From Lepidodermella squamata (taxonomy: Eukaryota > Gastrotricha), in the NCBI GenBank assembly GCA_047495785.1, contig JBLDXI010000013.1:2976001-3040000 (forward strand): a DNA stretch of 64,000 nucleotides. Direction: 5' to 3'. Of the stretch, positions 54,955 through 64,000 are shown one piece after another. A program made the translations under genes and the position numbers. The number at the start of each line of letters is the position of its first letter. The stretch's first letter is position 1. The notes under the pieces were generated by a model. The model was not told where the DNA came from, searched no databases, and saw nothing but the letters and a program-made list of their open reading frames with translations.

Positions 54955-55425
54955 GGTCACAGGCAAATAAATAACTAATAAAAATACAAACAAGTTGAAT
55001 CATTTTTTAATAACAATCGTTTTAAAAATCAAAAACAAAGAAATTTCGTTTTCTTTATTATTTTCCAGAGGGCCAATCGCGAGTAGAAAATGGAAAACAA
55101 ATTTCGGTTTTGTTGAGCTATTTTGAAAAAAATGGAATTTCGTTTCTGCAGTCAGCAATCAGCAGAGGCACTTCGTTTCCTTTTCCCTGATGGGTTGATA
55201 TGGTACAAAACTCAACTACGATAGGCAGTTGTGCGGAGTATAAAACATCAGGCTATCTGGGTAGGAAAGAGAGAAAAGACTAGCCCATGCCTGTTAATGT
55301 TTTTTAGTACACGGAGAATATTGCATATAGCCACCAAAAGTAATATTGTTGTTGACATAACGAGACTACACAATGCAGAGAATGATTAAATAGCAGCACG
55401 CTCATTATGCAGAGATTTTTCTCAG
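54955..55425. other. Spacer between CFDP1 and bestrophin
   Basis: 471 bp. No gene recognised. It should hold the CFDP1 promoter and bestrophin 3' UTR. Confidence 0.5.
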
Positions 55426-56981
55426 CTAATTTACAGAAGAAGCAGCCTGGATGTCCTCTTCTTCGTTCTCATCTGGCGGGTTTAGCGGGTAGTGGGCTGA
55501 AACAGAGGATTGCGTCGATAGACCACCGGCACGAGGCGGGCCTAACAGCGGACGTGATTGTTCGGTGTTCTGTTGGTGGGCAATCACTACGTCAGCTAAG
55601 TCAGCGCCGCTTTGAACAGGCTGAGCCGGTTCGTGAGATTTCAGCGATTTTGATCGGCTGAATAGGCGCTTCATAATGCCCTGTTTATCAGCAGCACCCT
55701 GCTCAACATCTTGCGCGTTATTCTGGCTGCTATTATTTGGCCAAACGACTTCAGCCTCCTTTGTCGACACTTCGATCATAGCAGCAGAACCTTGGAAAGG
55801 CTCATTTCGGGTCTGCTCAGTACCAGGAGCATAAGGCAGAGTAACCTCGTAGCTAGGCAACTCCCAGAAAGCGTCCTTGATCATTTCAGGATGTTCAGCG
55901 TGCATTTCATCAACAATCAAATACGAAAGCTTCAAATTCCAGTCGATAATTGAGTTCAATTCGAAGTCGTCGTCATCTTCACCGAAGGGGTTGATCAAAC
56001 ATTCTGCGACCTTGAGCCAACCGACGTAGAATACAAATTGCAGACTGGTGAAAACCGGGAAGTAAATGTCGATTTCATTGCCCTCAATTTTTTGGCTCGG
56101 GTCAAGAAATTGACGACCGAAAAGCGCAGCCAAGAAGTAGCTATAAACTGACAACGTTACGACCTGCGTATACTCTACAAAGAAATTGACATTAATTCAA
56201 GTAAAGCCAAAACACTGTAATCATACCCAATGGAATAGGAATCCAATCGTAATTCAGAAGCATCATGCAGCCTTGCCGGATGTCATTAATTTTCTCGATC
56301 AGCACTTTCTTCGAAACATCATCAGAAATCTTGTTTTCTTTTCGAGCCCTCCGAACTATACTAGTCGCCCATACTAGAGGGACGAAATATTTTGGATATT
56401 GAGTTTTTATGCCGTCCAAAATGTTTTGTTCGTTATCATTGAGGAGACCAGCATCCTTGAAATGGCTGAGTGTTGGAAAGCGACGACGAACCGGAGGAGA
56501 AATGCAGGAAAAAACCATGGCAATTGCAAGGCAACCATATCGCAAGATTGAGCGACGCATCAAACGAGAGCGATCATCATGGCCGTAAACATGAGCAGTA
56601 GTCGTTAAAGCCAAACTGGTTGGCCATGGAATGGCAAGAAACATTTCCCACCAACGTTGATAAACAACGGATACATAAAATCCAAGAAGAAAAGACAAAG
56701 GAATAATATCGATCCATCGATTGCAAAACTGTGCTAGCTTCTCGAATTGGCGTTTCTGGTAGTCGATCAGAGCGAATCGGTAAATAAGCGAGACGGTGAA
56801 GAAGCCGACCATGAACACAAGATAGTCAGCGATGAGGAGTTTGTAAATACTGCCTCTCCATCGAAATAGCAACTTGAAAAATGTGCCAAATTTACTTGTT
56901 GCGACGTCGGCCTGGAGATAAAATTACAATTGATTTTGCAAACTCTTATCATGATTCACTCACCGTATAAGAAACCGTCAT
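55426..56981 (-). CDS. Bestrophin, calcium-activated anion channel
   Basis: Three exons, 56981-56964, 56911-56227 and 56174-55426, join in phase and give 483 residues. Bestrophins are pentameric chloride channels of plasma or internal membranes. The family start MTVSYT is coded by the tiny first exon. Then come LLFRWRGSIYKLL, the pore neck region IPLSFLLGFYVSVVYQRWWE, SPPVRRRFPT, YDWIPIPL at the exon 2/3 border, and GRQFLDP. The calcium clasp NPFGEDDDDFE (about 296-306) is intact. The tail of about 130 residues after the conserved core is polar and variable. Nematodes have many bestrophin paralogues; I cannot say which this is. Confidence 0.94.
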
Positions 56982-57108
56982 CGCCTATCAATGCAACTTC
57001 AGACTTCAAACAGATATAAAGGTGTTTTCCTACTGAAAAGTGGAGATATTTTAATAAATTATGGGCACGATAAAACTATTGGTGCTCAACACTAAATAAC
57101 AGTAGACA

Positions 57109-57279
57109 ATGAATATCCATACCGGCATTATCTTAGAAGTTGGAAAAAATAGCGGCGCGCCAACTATCGGCTGTCAGATTTGTGATAAATTCCTTGAAAA
57201 AAGCGTTGATCTGATTGCTCATTGCTCGGACTCGACAGTCTTATATCTGCGTCGAGTTAAAGAACTCCTTTGTACATGA
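57109..57279 (+). CDS. Small ORF, 56 residues, single zinc-finger-like motif
   Basis: The frame starts MNIHTGIILEVGKNSGAPTI and contains CQICDKFLEKSVDLIAHC, where C-x2-C-x11-H followed by further Cys/His-capable residues recalls half a C2H2 finger (CxxCxKxF...L..H). It ends RRVKELLCT. The finger resemblance suggests real coding. It may be an independent micro-gene or an exon of a decayed zinc-finger gene. No promoter element is obvious. Confidence 0.35.
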   Translation: MNIHTGIILEVGKNSGAPTIGCQICDKFLEKSVDLIAHCSDSTVLYLRRVKELLCT

Positions 57280-59686
57280 GGAAAGGAGAAAGGATAATGA
57301 TATGATGGTCGTCCACTGACTACCAAACATCAACTATTAGATTTACGGTAGACCACGGGATCTGTGCTGCATGCTGCGGGCATCCGTATCCATAGATCTT
57401 AATATTCTCTCCAATACACTTTGTTTGGCTTTGACATGAGAACCCGCAGAAGGCAAGGAGAAGGACAAAGGGATTGACTACTTAAGCCAAAAGTCAAAGG
57501 CGGTGATTTTTTGCAAATGCTTGTAAATCCAGTTTTAGGCTATCTATTTGACTATTAAAAATCCGCATTTCAATGGAATTTTTGTCAAAACAAAGTCGAT
57601 AGGGCTGCAATGCCACCACTATGGCTACAACCTACGGTTCACGGTTCAAGTAAAACGTAAGCTCTTTGCTCCCGACAACCTGCAAAAAACGAGCCAAAAA
57701 CAACGGGGAACCAAAAAGCAAATCATTTTTAATTTCACAGTAATAAAGAGGAGAACAATCATATTTTGATCATTATTTAGTCTGTGATTTCAAATTATTA
57801 CACGTAAGATAATAATACGAAATTTTTTAAAATGCCGGCGTTTGGTAGTTTTCAAGAGTTTTTTCGGGTTCTTTTTTTGAGTAGATGAGTTCGCCAAAGT
57901 CTTCCGCGATCTGCCCATTTTCGGAGCTACCAGCGACTTTCGAATGAATGAGTTTTTATTGTTAAAGCCCCAGACTCTAACATATTTCTTAAATGTTATT
58001 GAAATGACATAATGAGTTGAGAGGAACGCCTCCTTGAACGCCTTCATCTCGCTCCGCCCCTTGGACTTTCGACTTTCGACTTGTTACTCGTTACTCGTTA
58101 CTCGTTACTCTTGGGTTTATTGCCTCTGATCTTTGACAATGAGATCTATGTGATTTTAAAGTTTAGAGTTTGGAGTGGTATCGATAGCGCTTTGTACAGT
58201 ACTTATTTCCACGCTCGGGTGGGGTCACGGCTGACTTTAAAGCTTGAAGGTTTTTGTCCAACTGCCTCGATCATAGCTGTGGTATTAGTCTTACAAAGTT
58301 GTGACTTTTGCGTGGTGTGCGGGTTTTGCCTGCTGTTGTTGCTACTTACTTGCATCATTGATTCGTTGGTTTTTCCAAAGAACTGGTATGCTTGGGCTCT
58401 ACTGGCCCGTTCCTCTTAATTCGACTATCAGTTTTGAGGCTTTATCTGATAGGCGGCTTAAAACGTTACCGGTGATAAGTGGCTATCGTCAAGCATTAAA
58501 TTACTAACTACTAAAATTGTATCGGCGTTGACGAGAAGATTCTGGTCCGACTGATACAAAGTACTAAGTATAAGTTAGCTGCAAGACTCGGTATTTACAT
58601 TGAGTTGTGAGATAGTTGTCGCAGTATGAGTGATTACTTATGATTTTACAAAAGTCTTCAAGTTTGGAGGTTTCTCATGTGAGGAAATGCCAAAATTCAA
58701 GTGTTTCTTGAACTAGCAAAAGAACTTCGTGATAGTTCCACAGCCTCCAGCGAAGAGACCGATTAGTTCGACAGAGTTTAGATTTTAGGTTGTAACTTTC
58801 TCTGAATTAGTCTGGAGTCTTCTCACCTAAGGAGTCAGCAATCGCAGCTCACGCTCCATAACAGACCTCAGATAGCATCACGCGAACAGAAACCAAATAT
58901 ATTTGAAAATGATGCCCATTCGAAAACGCAGCGGTATGTCAAGGCTCCTTCCGGGACTGCACGAACGTCGCAGCTTTCCGTTGTCATTTATATCATTGTA
59001 GTTCATTCGTTGGCTGTATGGCCTAGATATTCTCGGAACATGTGTCGCTGGCATTTATGATCAGGTACCCCGTACTTTGTTGTTTCGATCCATTCGTTGA
59101 ACAACGGGGTGGGGGGCAGAAGGTTCCTAGATTGCTAGGATAAAGATCGGCGGGGTGGAGCAGCGTTTTTACTTTTTTGAAAACCTATAGCATTGAATTC
59201 GCGTCATACTCGCTCAGTATTTCTACTAAATAAACACTACTAACACTCGTAACAACTCGTATAATACCTATACTCAAATTTTCCTGATCCAGGATAAAGC
59301 TTGAGGCTGTGAAAGCATTCTGCCACCCAGCAAATTTGCGCGAAAATGTCGCCCAACGTGGTTCTTTTCGAAATTGACTCGTAGCTGGCGATAGTTGACG
59401 ATTGACGCTAGACAGCTTTTCATATTTTCCTTTGTCTTTGCAAATGCTGAAGTGCGAGTGGTTGAGCCTGGCAGGTTTCATTGAGATGCAGAAAATTAAA
59501 AACAACAAAATTATCTGTTGATGGGGAGTATTGAGATTAGACTGAGTCTTTAATGAAATATACCTCAAAAGATTTAGACTCGCAATATATAGACTTTGCC
59601 GCGATCCGATGCATTCAAGTTTTGTATCCGTATATTGTACAATTATTTTAAAATTGCTGCATAATTTCATTAATAGAGGCTTTAAA
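57280..59686. other. Gene-poor stretch upstream of PHKB
   Basis: No supported gene. It includes a short GTTACTC tandem repeat at 58083-58110. The longest frame, minus strand 59670-59185, has no family resemblance and AT-driven composition. Confidence 0.5.
58083..58110 (+). repeat. Tandem 7 bp repeat
   Basis: Four perfect copies of GTTACTC, directly preceded by two to three GACTTTC units. Simple microsatellite. Confidence 0.9.
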
Positions 59687-62600
59687 ATGGTTCTACCGGA
59701 AAACGGGCCTCTTGAAAATCTTGGAAACTACTACACCTTTGCAAAGAACCACATCCTTCGTTATCAAAACTGCATTTCAGGCCTGTTTCCGTCAAGTCTT
59801 GATGCGAAACCTGATGTCGCCTGCGTTCGCGAGTCGCTCTACTGCGCGATTTCGCTCTTCGCCCTTGGCCGAGCTTATGGCAGAGTCGGCTATGACGGCG
59901 GTCGACGTTATGAGTTAACGGGCAGCGCGGTAAAATGCATGCGAGGAATACTCGAGTGCTGGCTGAAACAAGCCGATAAAGTGGAAAAGGTAACTTTTTA
60001 ATTTGTAGTTCTATGATTTAGTCATTCCTGTTTTTTCCAGTTCAAAACCAATCAATCTGACGAAAATGCGCTGCATTCAAAATTCGATATTGTGACTGGT
60101 CTTTCTCTTAAAGAATCTAGTCATAATGTCCAAATCGATGTTGTTGCTCTTTATTTAGTTACGCTTGTAGAGATGACTTCAAGGTTTGATTTTTGTTGCC
60201 TCAACTATTATTTGCTGCAAGATTGTATTTTTCAGTGGTTATAAGATCATTTCATCGCCGCATGAAGTCAGTTTCATTCAAAACCTTGTATATTACATCG
60301 AAAGAGCCTATCGCACACCTGACTGGGGTATGTGGGAGTGCGGTTCTCGTTACACAAACGGCCATACTGAACTGAACGCCAGTGCGACTGGCCTGGCCAA
60401 AGCCGCTCTTGAATCAATCAACGGCTTCAACCTCTACGGTGATTCTGGCGCTTCTTGGAGTGTCGTCTACGTCGACGCGGATGCGCATCAGCGTAATCGC
60501 ACGATTTTCGAAACAATTCTTCCGAAGCAGTCGAATTCGAAAGATACCGACGCTGCTCTTCTTCCCGTAGTGCTATGGCCTGGTTACGCCTGTAATGACC
60601 CTCAACTTCGCGATAACACCGTCTCACGGCTTGTTGACACGTTGAGCGGAAAATATGGCATTAAACGTTTTCAACGTGACGGATTTGGTTTGACATTAGA
60701 AGACGCGTCATCACCCACCGGAACCCGACCGGCGGATAGCAAAAAATACGCTGGTATCGAATGCGAATGGCCAATGTTTCATTTGTACCTCGTTATAGAC
60801 CGGGCACTTCGCGGTCAAATTAAGGACGCGCGGCATATTTTCAGTACGAAAATCGAGCCATTTCTTGCCCACTCTGGTCTGCAGCCAGCCTGGTGCGGTC
60901 TTGGGCCTCGTTTGCCTGCCTATTACTACGTCTCTACGTCAGAGGTCGATGCGGAACGGGCCCAACCTGGCACGGCTCACAAATTGCCGAGTCAACACGC
61001 ATTCACGTCACAAATGCCGTGTTTATGGGCACAGTCATTGCTGTTAATCTCGCAACTCTTGTTAGACAGTTATTTGGACCCGGATGACCTCGATCCGATC
61101 GGACGACGTGCTGGGCATACGGGTGACTACTCATTGCGATACTCGTCGTTTCAACTCAGACCGGCCGAGCCTGTTGTTCAAGTCATTGTTATTGCGGAAA
61201 GCTTGCGTCTTCAACAGTTTTTGGCCACCTACGGCATTGTCAGCCAAACACCGCGTGAACTCGACCCAGTTCGCAGTAAGTTTAATTCTGATATTTGAAA
61301 TGGGTGAGCCAATGCTAAAAGCACTAAGCACTAAATTTGAGGCCCTAGCAATGAAGTCCTTCTAGATGTGATTTTACGAATTTTCCTTAAGGCATCAATT
61401 TTTTTTGTTATACCGATATTTTAAGCTGCATGAGTTACCATTTCGGACTGCCGCAACCTTTTTATTTGAATTTTTTATTTTTATTTTTTACATCGTCGCC
61501 GGGGAAATTTAGCACAAATCAGCCAGAAATTAAAAAATTCAAAATTTTCAATTGGTCGCCTTTCATTTGGCTGGCAAAGCCGATATCGATTTCCGGTATC
61601 GAATCACAAATTAGTGATTATTCTGATATCAAAGCGCTTGGAAGTCAATAATGAACAAATTTCTGTACACCTGGGGTTATAAGTTATCTAAAATATAAAA
61701 ACCCAGCGTTTCAAGGTGCATTGCCGATCAAAAAAGCCGATCAAAATCGCAAAAAATCGAAGTAATTTACCTCTATAAATCTTAATTCAAATTAGCGCTG
61801 AGAACTCAATTTTAGTACTAAATTATCTGAAATTTATGAAAAAAATGCATTTGATATTTCAGTTTGGTCTCCAAGTGAGCTGATCCGCGCCTACGAAAAC
61901 CTCGGTACATGCGAACGTCTCGGTCTATCCGGCCGACCTGTCCGCCCAATCGGCACCCTGGGCTGCGCTAAGACCTACAGTGTTTGCGGTACAACCGTCC
62001 TCTGCTACGTCGTGCGATTCAACGTCGCCGATTTCTACCTCTTCCACGACACTGAATACGTCATCGAAGAGGTGAGAGCCGATTTGCAGTTTCTCTCAAC
62101 TTGTTGGCGAATGGCTGGTCGTCCGACGTACTGCCTACTACTCCGAGAAGACAACTTCAAATCCGGCTCAGCCCCGCTAATTTTCAACTTATTAGCCGAA
62201 ATGAGGCAAGGCCAGTGCAGCGGGGTGCATGTTCAATTAGCTCGACTTCAGGTCGCGATGTCTCAGGCCTGTGTTGAACATCTCGACTTCATCGACGAGC
62301 AATCGATGGCGACTTTCCGCTCGCTTCAAGACCGCGAAATCACGCTGGAAGAGGGCGGCCGTAGCAGCTCACTATTCGCGGATCTGAGCGGCGTCCTTCA
62401 CTACACCCCCAGCCCATCCACGCGGTTGGATTTGATTGCTGGGGACGTTTTAGAGGGCGCGCCAACCGCTGGTAACTCGAAACGACCCTACGCCATGTTC
62501 GGCGAGGGCGAATTGATTCGTCTATACTCTTTCACTGAAAGCTTAACAACAAAAGCCCATATTTTGTACGAAGTTGTAAAACGATATGGTATGAACACCG

Positions 62601-63817
62601 AATTTCTGGTTCAGGGAACCAGCGCTCAAACACTGCTAGAGCAACTCTACGAAGAATCGGGCACAAAACGGCACTGGTTGGTCGTTCGATTGTGCGCGGC
62701 GATGTTGCATAAAGCCGTTGACAGTGTCGCGCCTGAAATTACGATGGCCCTAGTACGCGGGAAACGAGTCAGTCTCGGCGTTTTCGGTAAAGAGGAACAC
62801 GTTATCGAGCAGCCGTTGACACCCGCCGTGCTTCATCGCATCATCTACGACCTGATTTCACCGTACAACATCGCTGAAGCTGTACTTCAGCAGGAACTGA
62901 TCATTTTAACCGGTCGATTTATTACGTTGAACCCGAAATTATTCGAAGGAATTTTGACAATTCGAATCGGTTGGATCGTTCAAGCGATGGAGTTGCAATT
63001 AGCCCGTGACCAGCCTAACATTTCGTTATGGTCACTATCACCGGCGCAGATAAAGGAGCTTTTCGCGAAGGTTCTTTCAGTTCGACATGTAATAAACCCG
63101 CACAAATCTGCTCATTCGTTGAGTGGCACGAATAGCCAGAAAGGTTCTGCGACAAATTTGGCCGTGAAACCGTCAGAGTCGCGAATTAAATTTCAAGTCG
63201 ACCCGTTTGAGACATCTGGTCAAATCGGCGCATCTGGCCAGGATACGAATAAAACCGGGCTGGACGGCGAGTTGGTTGGTCATTTGAGAATGATCACCGG
63301 GGCGGTGAATCGCGTTCCGCCCTACTTTTACCGCCGGGTTTGGGACGTGTTGGAACGAGCGCCTCATGGCATTAAAATCGGCGGCTCGTTGCTGCCGCAA
63401 CAACCGACGTTGAGCGACATGACCCAGGGTGATGCGAATTTCGCCTTCAGTATTGAGCATTTATTAGGCCGCGTGCCTAACCCGGCCAGGCGGCAGTTGA
63501 TCGTTGAAACTCTGATGGTAATCTGGACGGTTTTGCATAGAAATCCCGAGTTGAAACCGAGTGGAACCGAGCCGATTGATGTTGACGCGATTTTGTACCA
63601 GGCCGTTGAAGACTTCGCCACGTCGAACAACCTTCAAATGCACCCGAGCGGTAATCCGAACAATAAGGAGGAGAGCGACGCCGTGTGGCAGCGGTTCTAC
63701 CGCCTAGACCCGGGCGGTGCGAGGGGTACCTGCAGTCTGTTGGCTCGAGCGCTTGTCGCCAAGTTGTTTTCAGCCGGTTTCGCGCTTCCGCCTGCCGATT
63801 TATGTGCGGTGTCTTGA
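59687..63817 (+). CDS. phkb: Phosphorylase b kinase regulatory subunit beta
   Basis: Four exons, 59687-59989, 60041-60183, 60236-61275 and 61863-63817, join in phase and give 1146 residues. This subunit inhibits the gamma kinase of phosphorylase kinase until phosphorylation relieves it, so it controls glycogen breakdown. The N-terminal glucoamylase-like domain is clear (YQNCISGLFPSS, SAVKCMRGILECWLKQADKV, LAKAALESINGFNLYGDSG, GIECEWPMFHLYL). The middle has GLSGRPVRPIGTLGC, and the C-terminal part has LPQQPTLSDM and RGTCSLLARAL. Matches favour beta over alpha. The protein ends CAVS, a CaaX-type prenylation signal like the CLIS end of the human subunit. The final stop is within the window, so the gene is complete. 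Confidence 0.94.
61276..61862 (+). other. PHKB intron 3
   Basis: 587 bp, GTAAGT donor and TATTTCAG acceptor. AT-rich, nothing recognised. Confidence 0.75.
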
Positions 63818-64000
63818 ATGCACCGAAATTCTACTGACAAAATCGGCATATCCTATATTTTTATCCACTGTAATATATTTGGGCTGTGGAGCATGAATTT
63901 CGGATACATTGATCAAATCCGCCTTAAAAAATGTATCCGAAATTCACAGTTCCAATTAGATTTTGGTGTTTCATTAACAAAAAATAAAGCTACATAATTT
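63818..64000. other. 3' flank of PHKB
   Basis: An inverted motif is present (ATGAATTTCGGATACATT near 63891 against AATGTATCCGAAATTCAC). An AATAAA lies at about 63984. Confidence 0.5.

Noticed and set aside
59185-59670. 161-residue minus-strand frame upstream of PHKB
   Set aside because: No family resemblance, no signal or membrane pattern and AT-driven composition; likely chance.

Overview
The window is nuclear DNA of a multicellular animal. The evidence is spliced metazoan genes, animal-specific families (KMT2C/D, CARMIL, bestrophin, phosphorylase kinase beta, cadherin, Cys-loop receptor, C-type lectins) and replication-type histones with a 3' stem-loop. Most introns are only about 50-60 bp and end in TTTYAG-like acceptors, intergenic distances are short, and some neighbouring genes lie in operon-like spacing. 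I infer a nematode or a close ecdysozoan relative; this is not proved. No bacterial, organellar, CRISPR or convincing tRNA/rRNA feature was found.

Layout. 0.4-7.1 kb: a secreted lipase-fold protein without its catalytic serine (+), the meiotic MutS homologue MSH4 (-), NUDCD2 (-) and a secreted cysteine-rich protein (+). 7.5-20.6 kb: one KMT2C/D-type histone H3K4 methyltransferase of about 3238 residues in six exons. 22.4-29.1 kb: two secreted C-type lectin genes (-) that share a duplicated last exon behind unrelated N-termini; one has introns enlarged by transposons. 29-38.5 kb: a transposon-rich, gene-poor stretch with hairpin MITEs, two TATA boxes with tiny ORFs, a small membrane protein and a P-superfamily DNA transposon between a truncated Cys-loop receptor gene and a truncated cadherin gene. 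38.8-40.1 kb: a divergent H2A/H2B pair. 40.9-47.1 kb: four genes on the minus strand, namely two paralogous helical proteins of unknown family, an AIG1-type GTPase and an OTU-type protease. 47.9-57.0 kb: CARMIL, CFDP1/BCNT and bestrophin (all -). 59.7-63.8 kb: phosphorylase kinase beta (+).

The conserved genes have unrelated jobs: chromatin (KMT2C/D, CFDP1, histones), meiosis (MSH4), actin regulation (CARMIL), chloride transport (bestrophin) and glycogen metabolism (PHKB). NUDCD2-MSH4 and CFDP1-CARMIL are same-strand pairs with gaps of about 150-170 bp and could be operons. All exon models were joined by hand; reading phase is consistent across every junction reported. Start codons, untranslated regions and trans-splicing cannot be settled from sequence alone.
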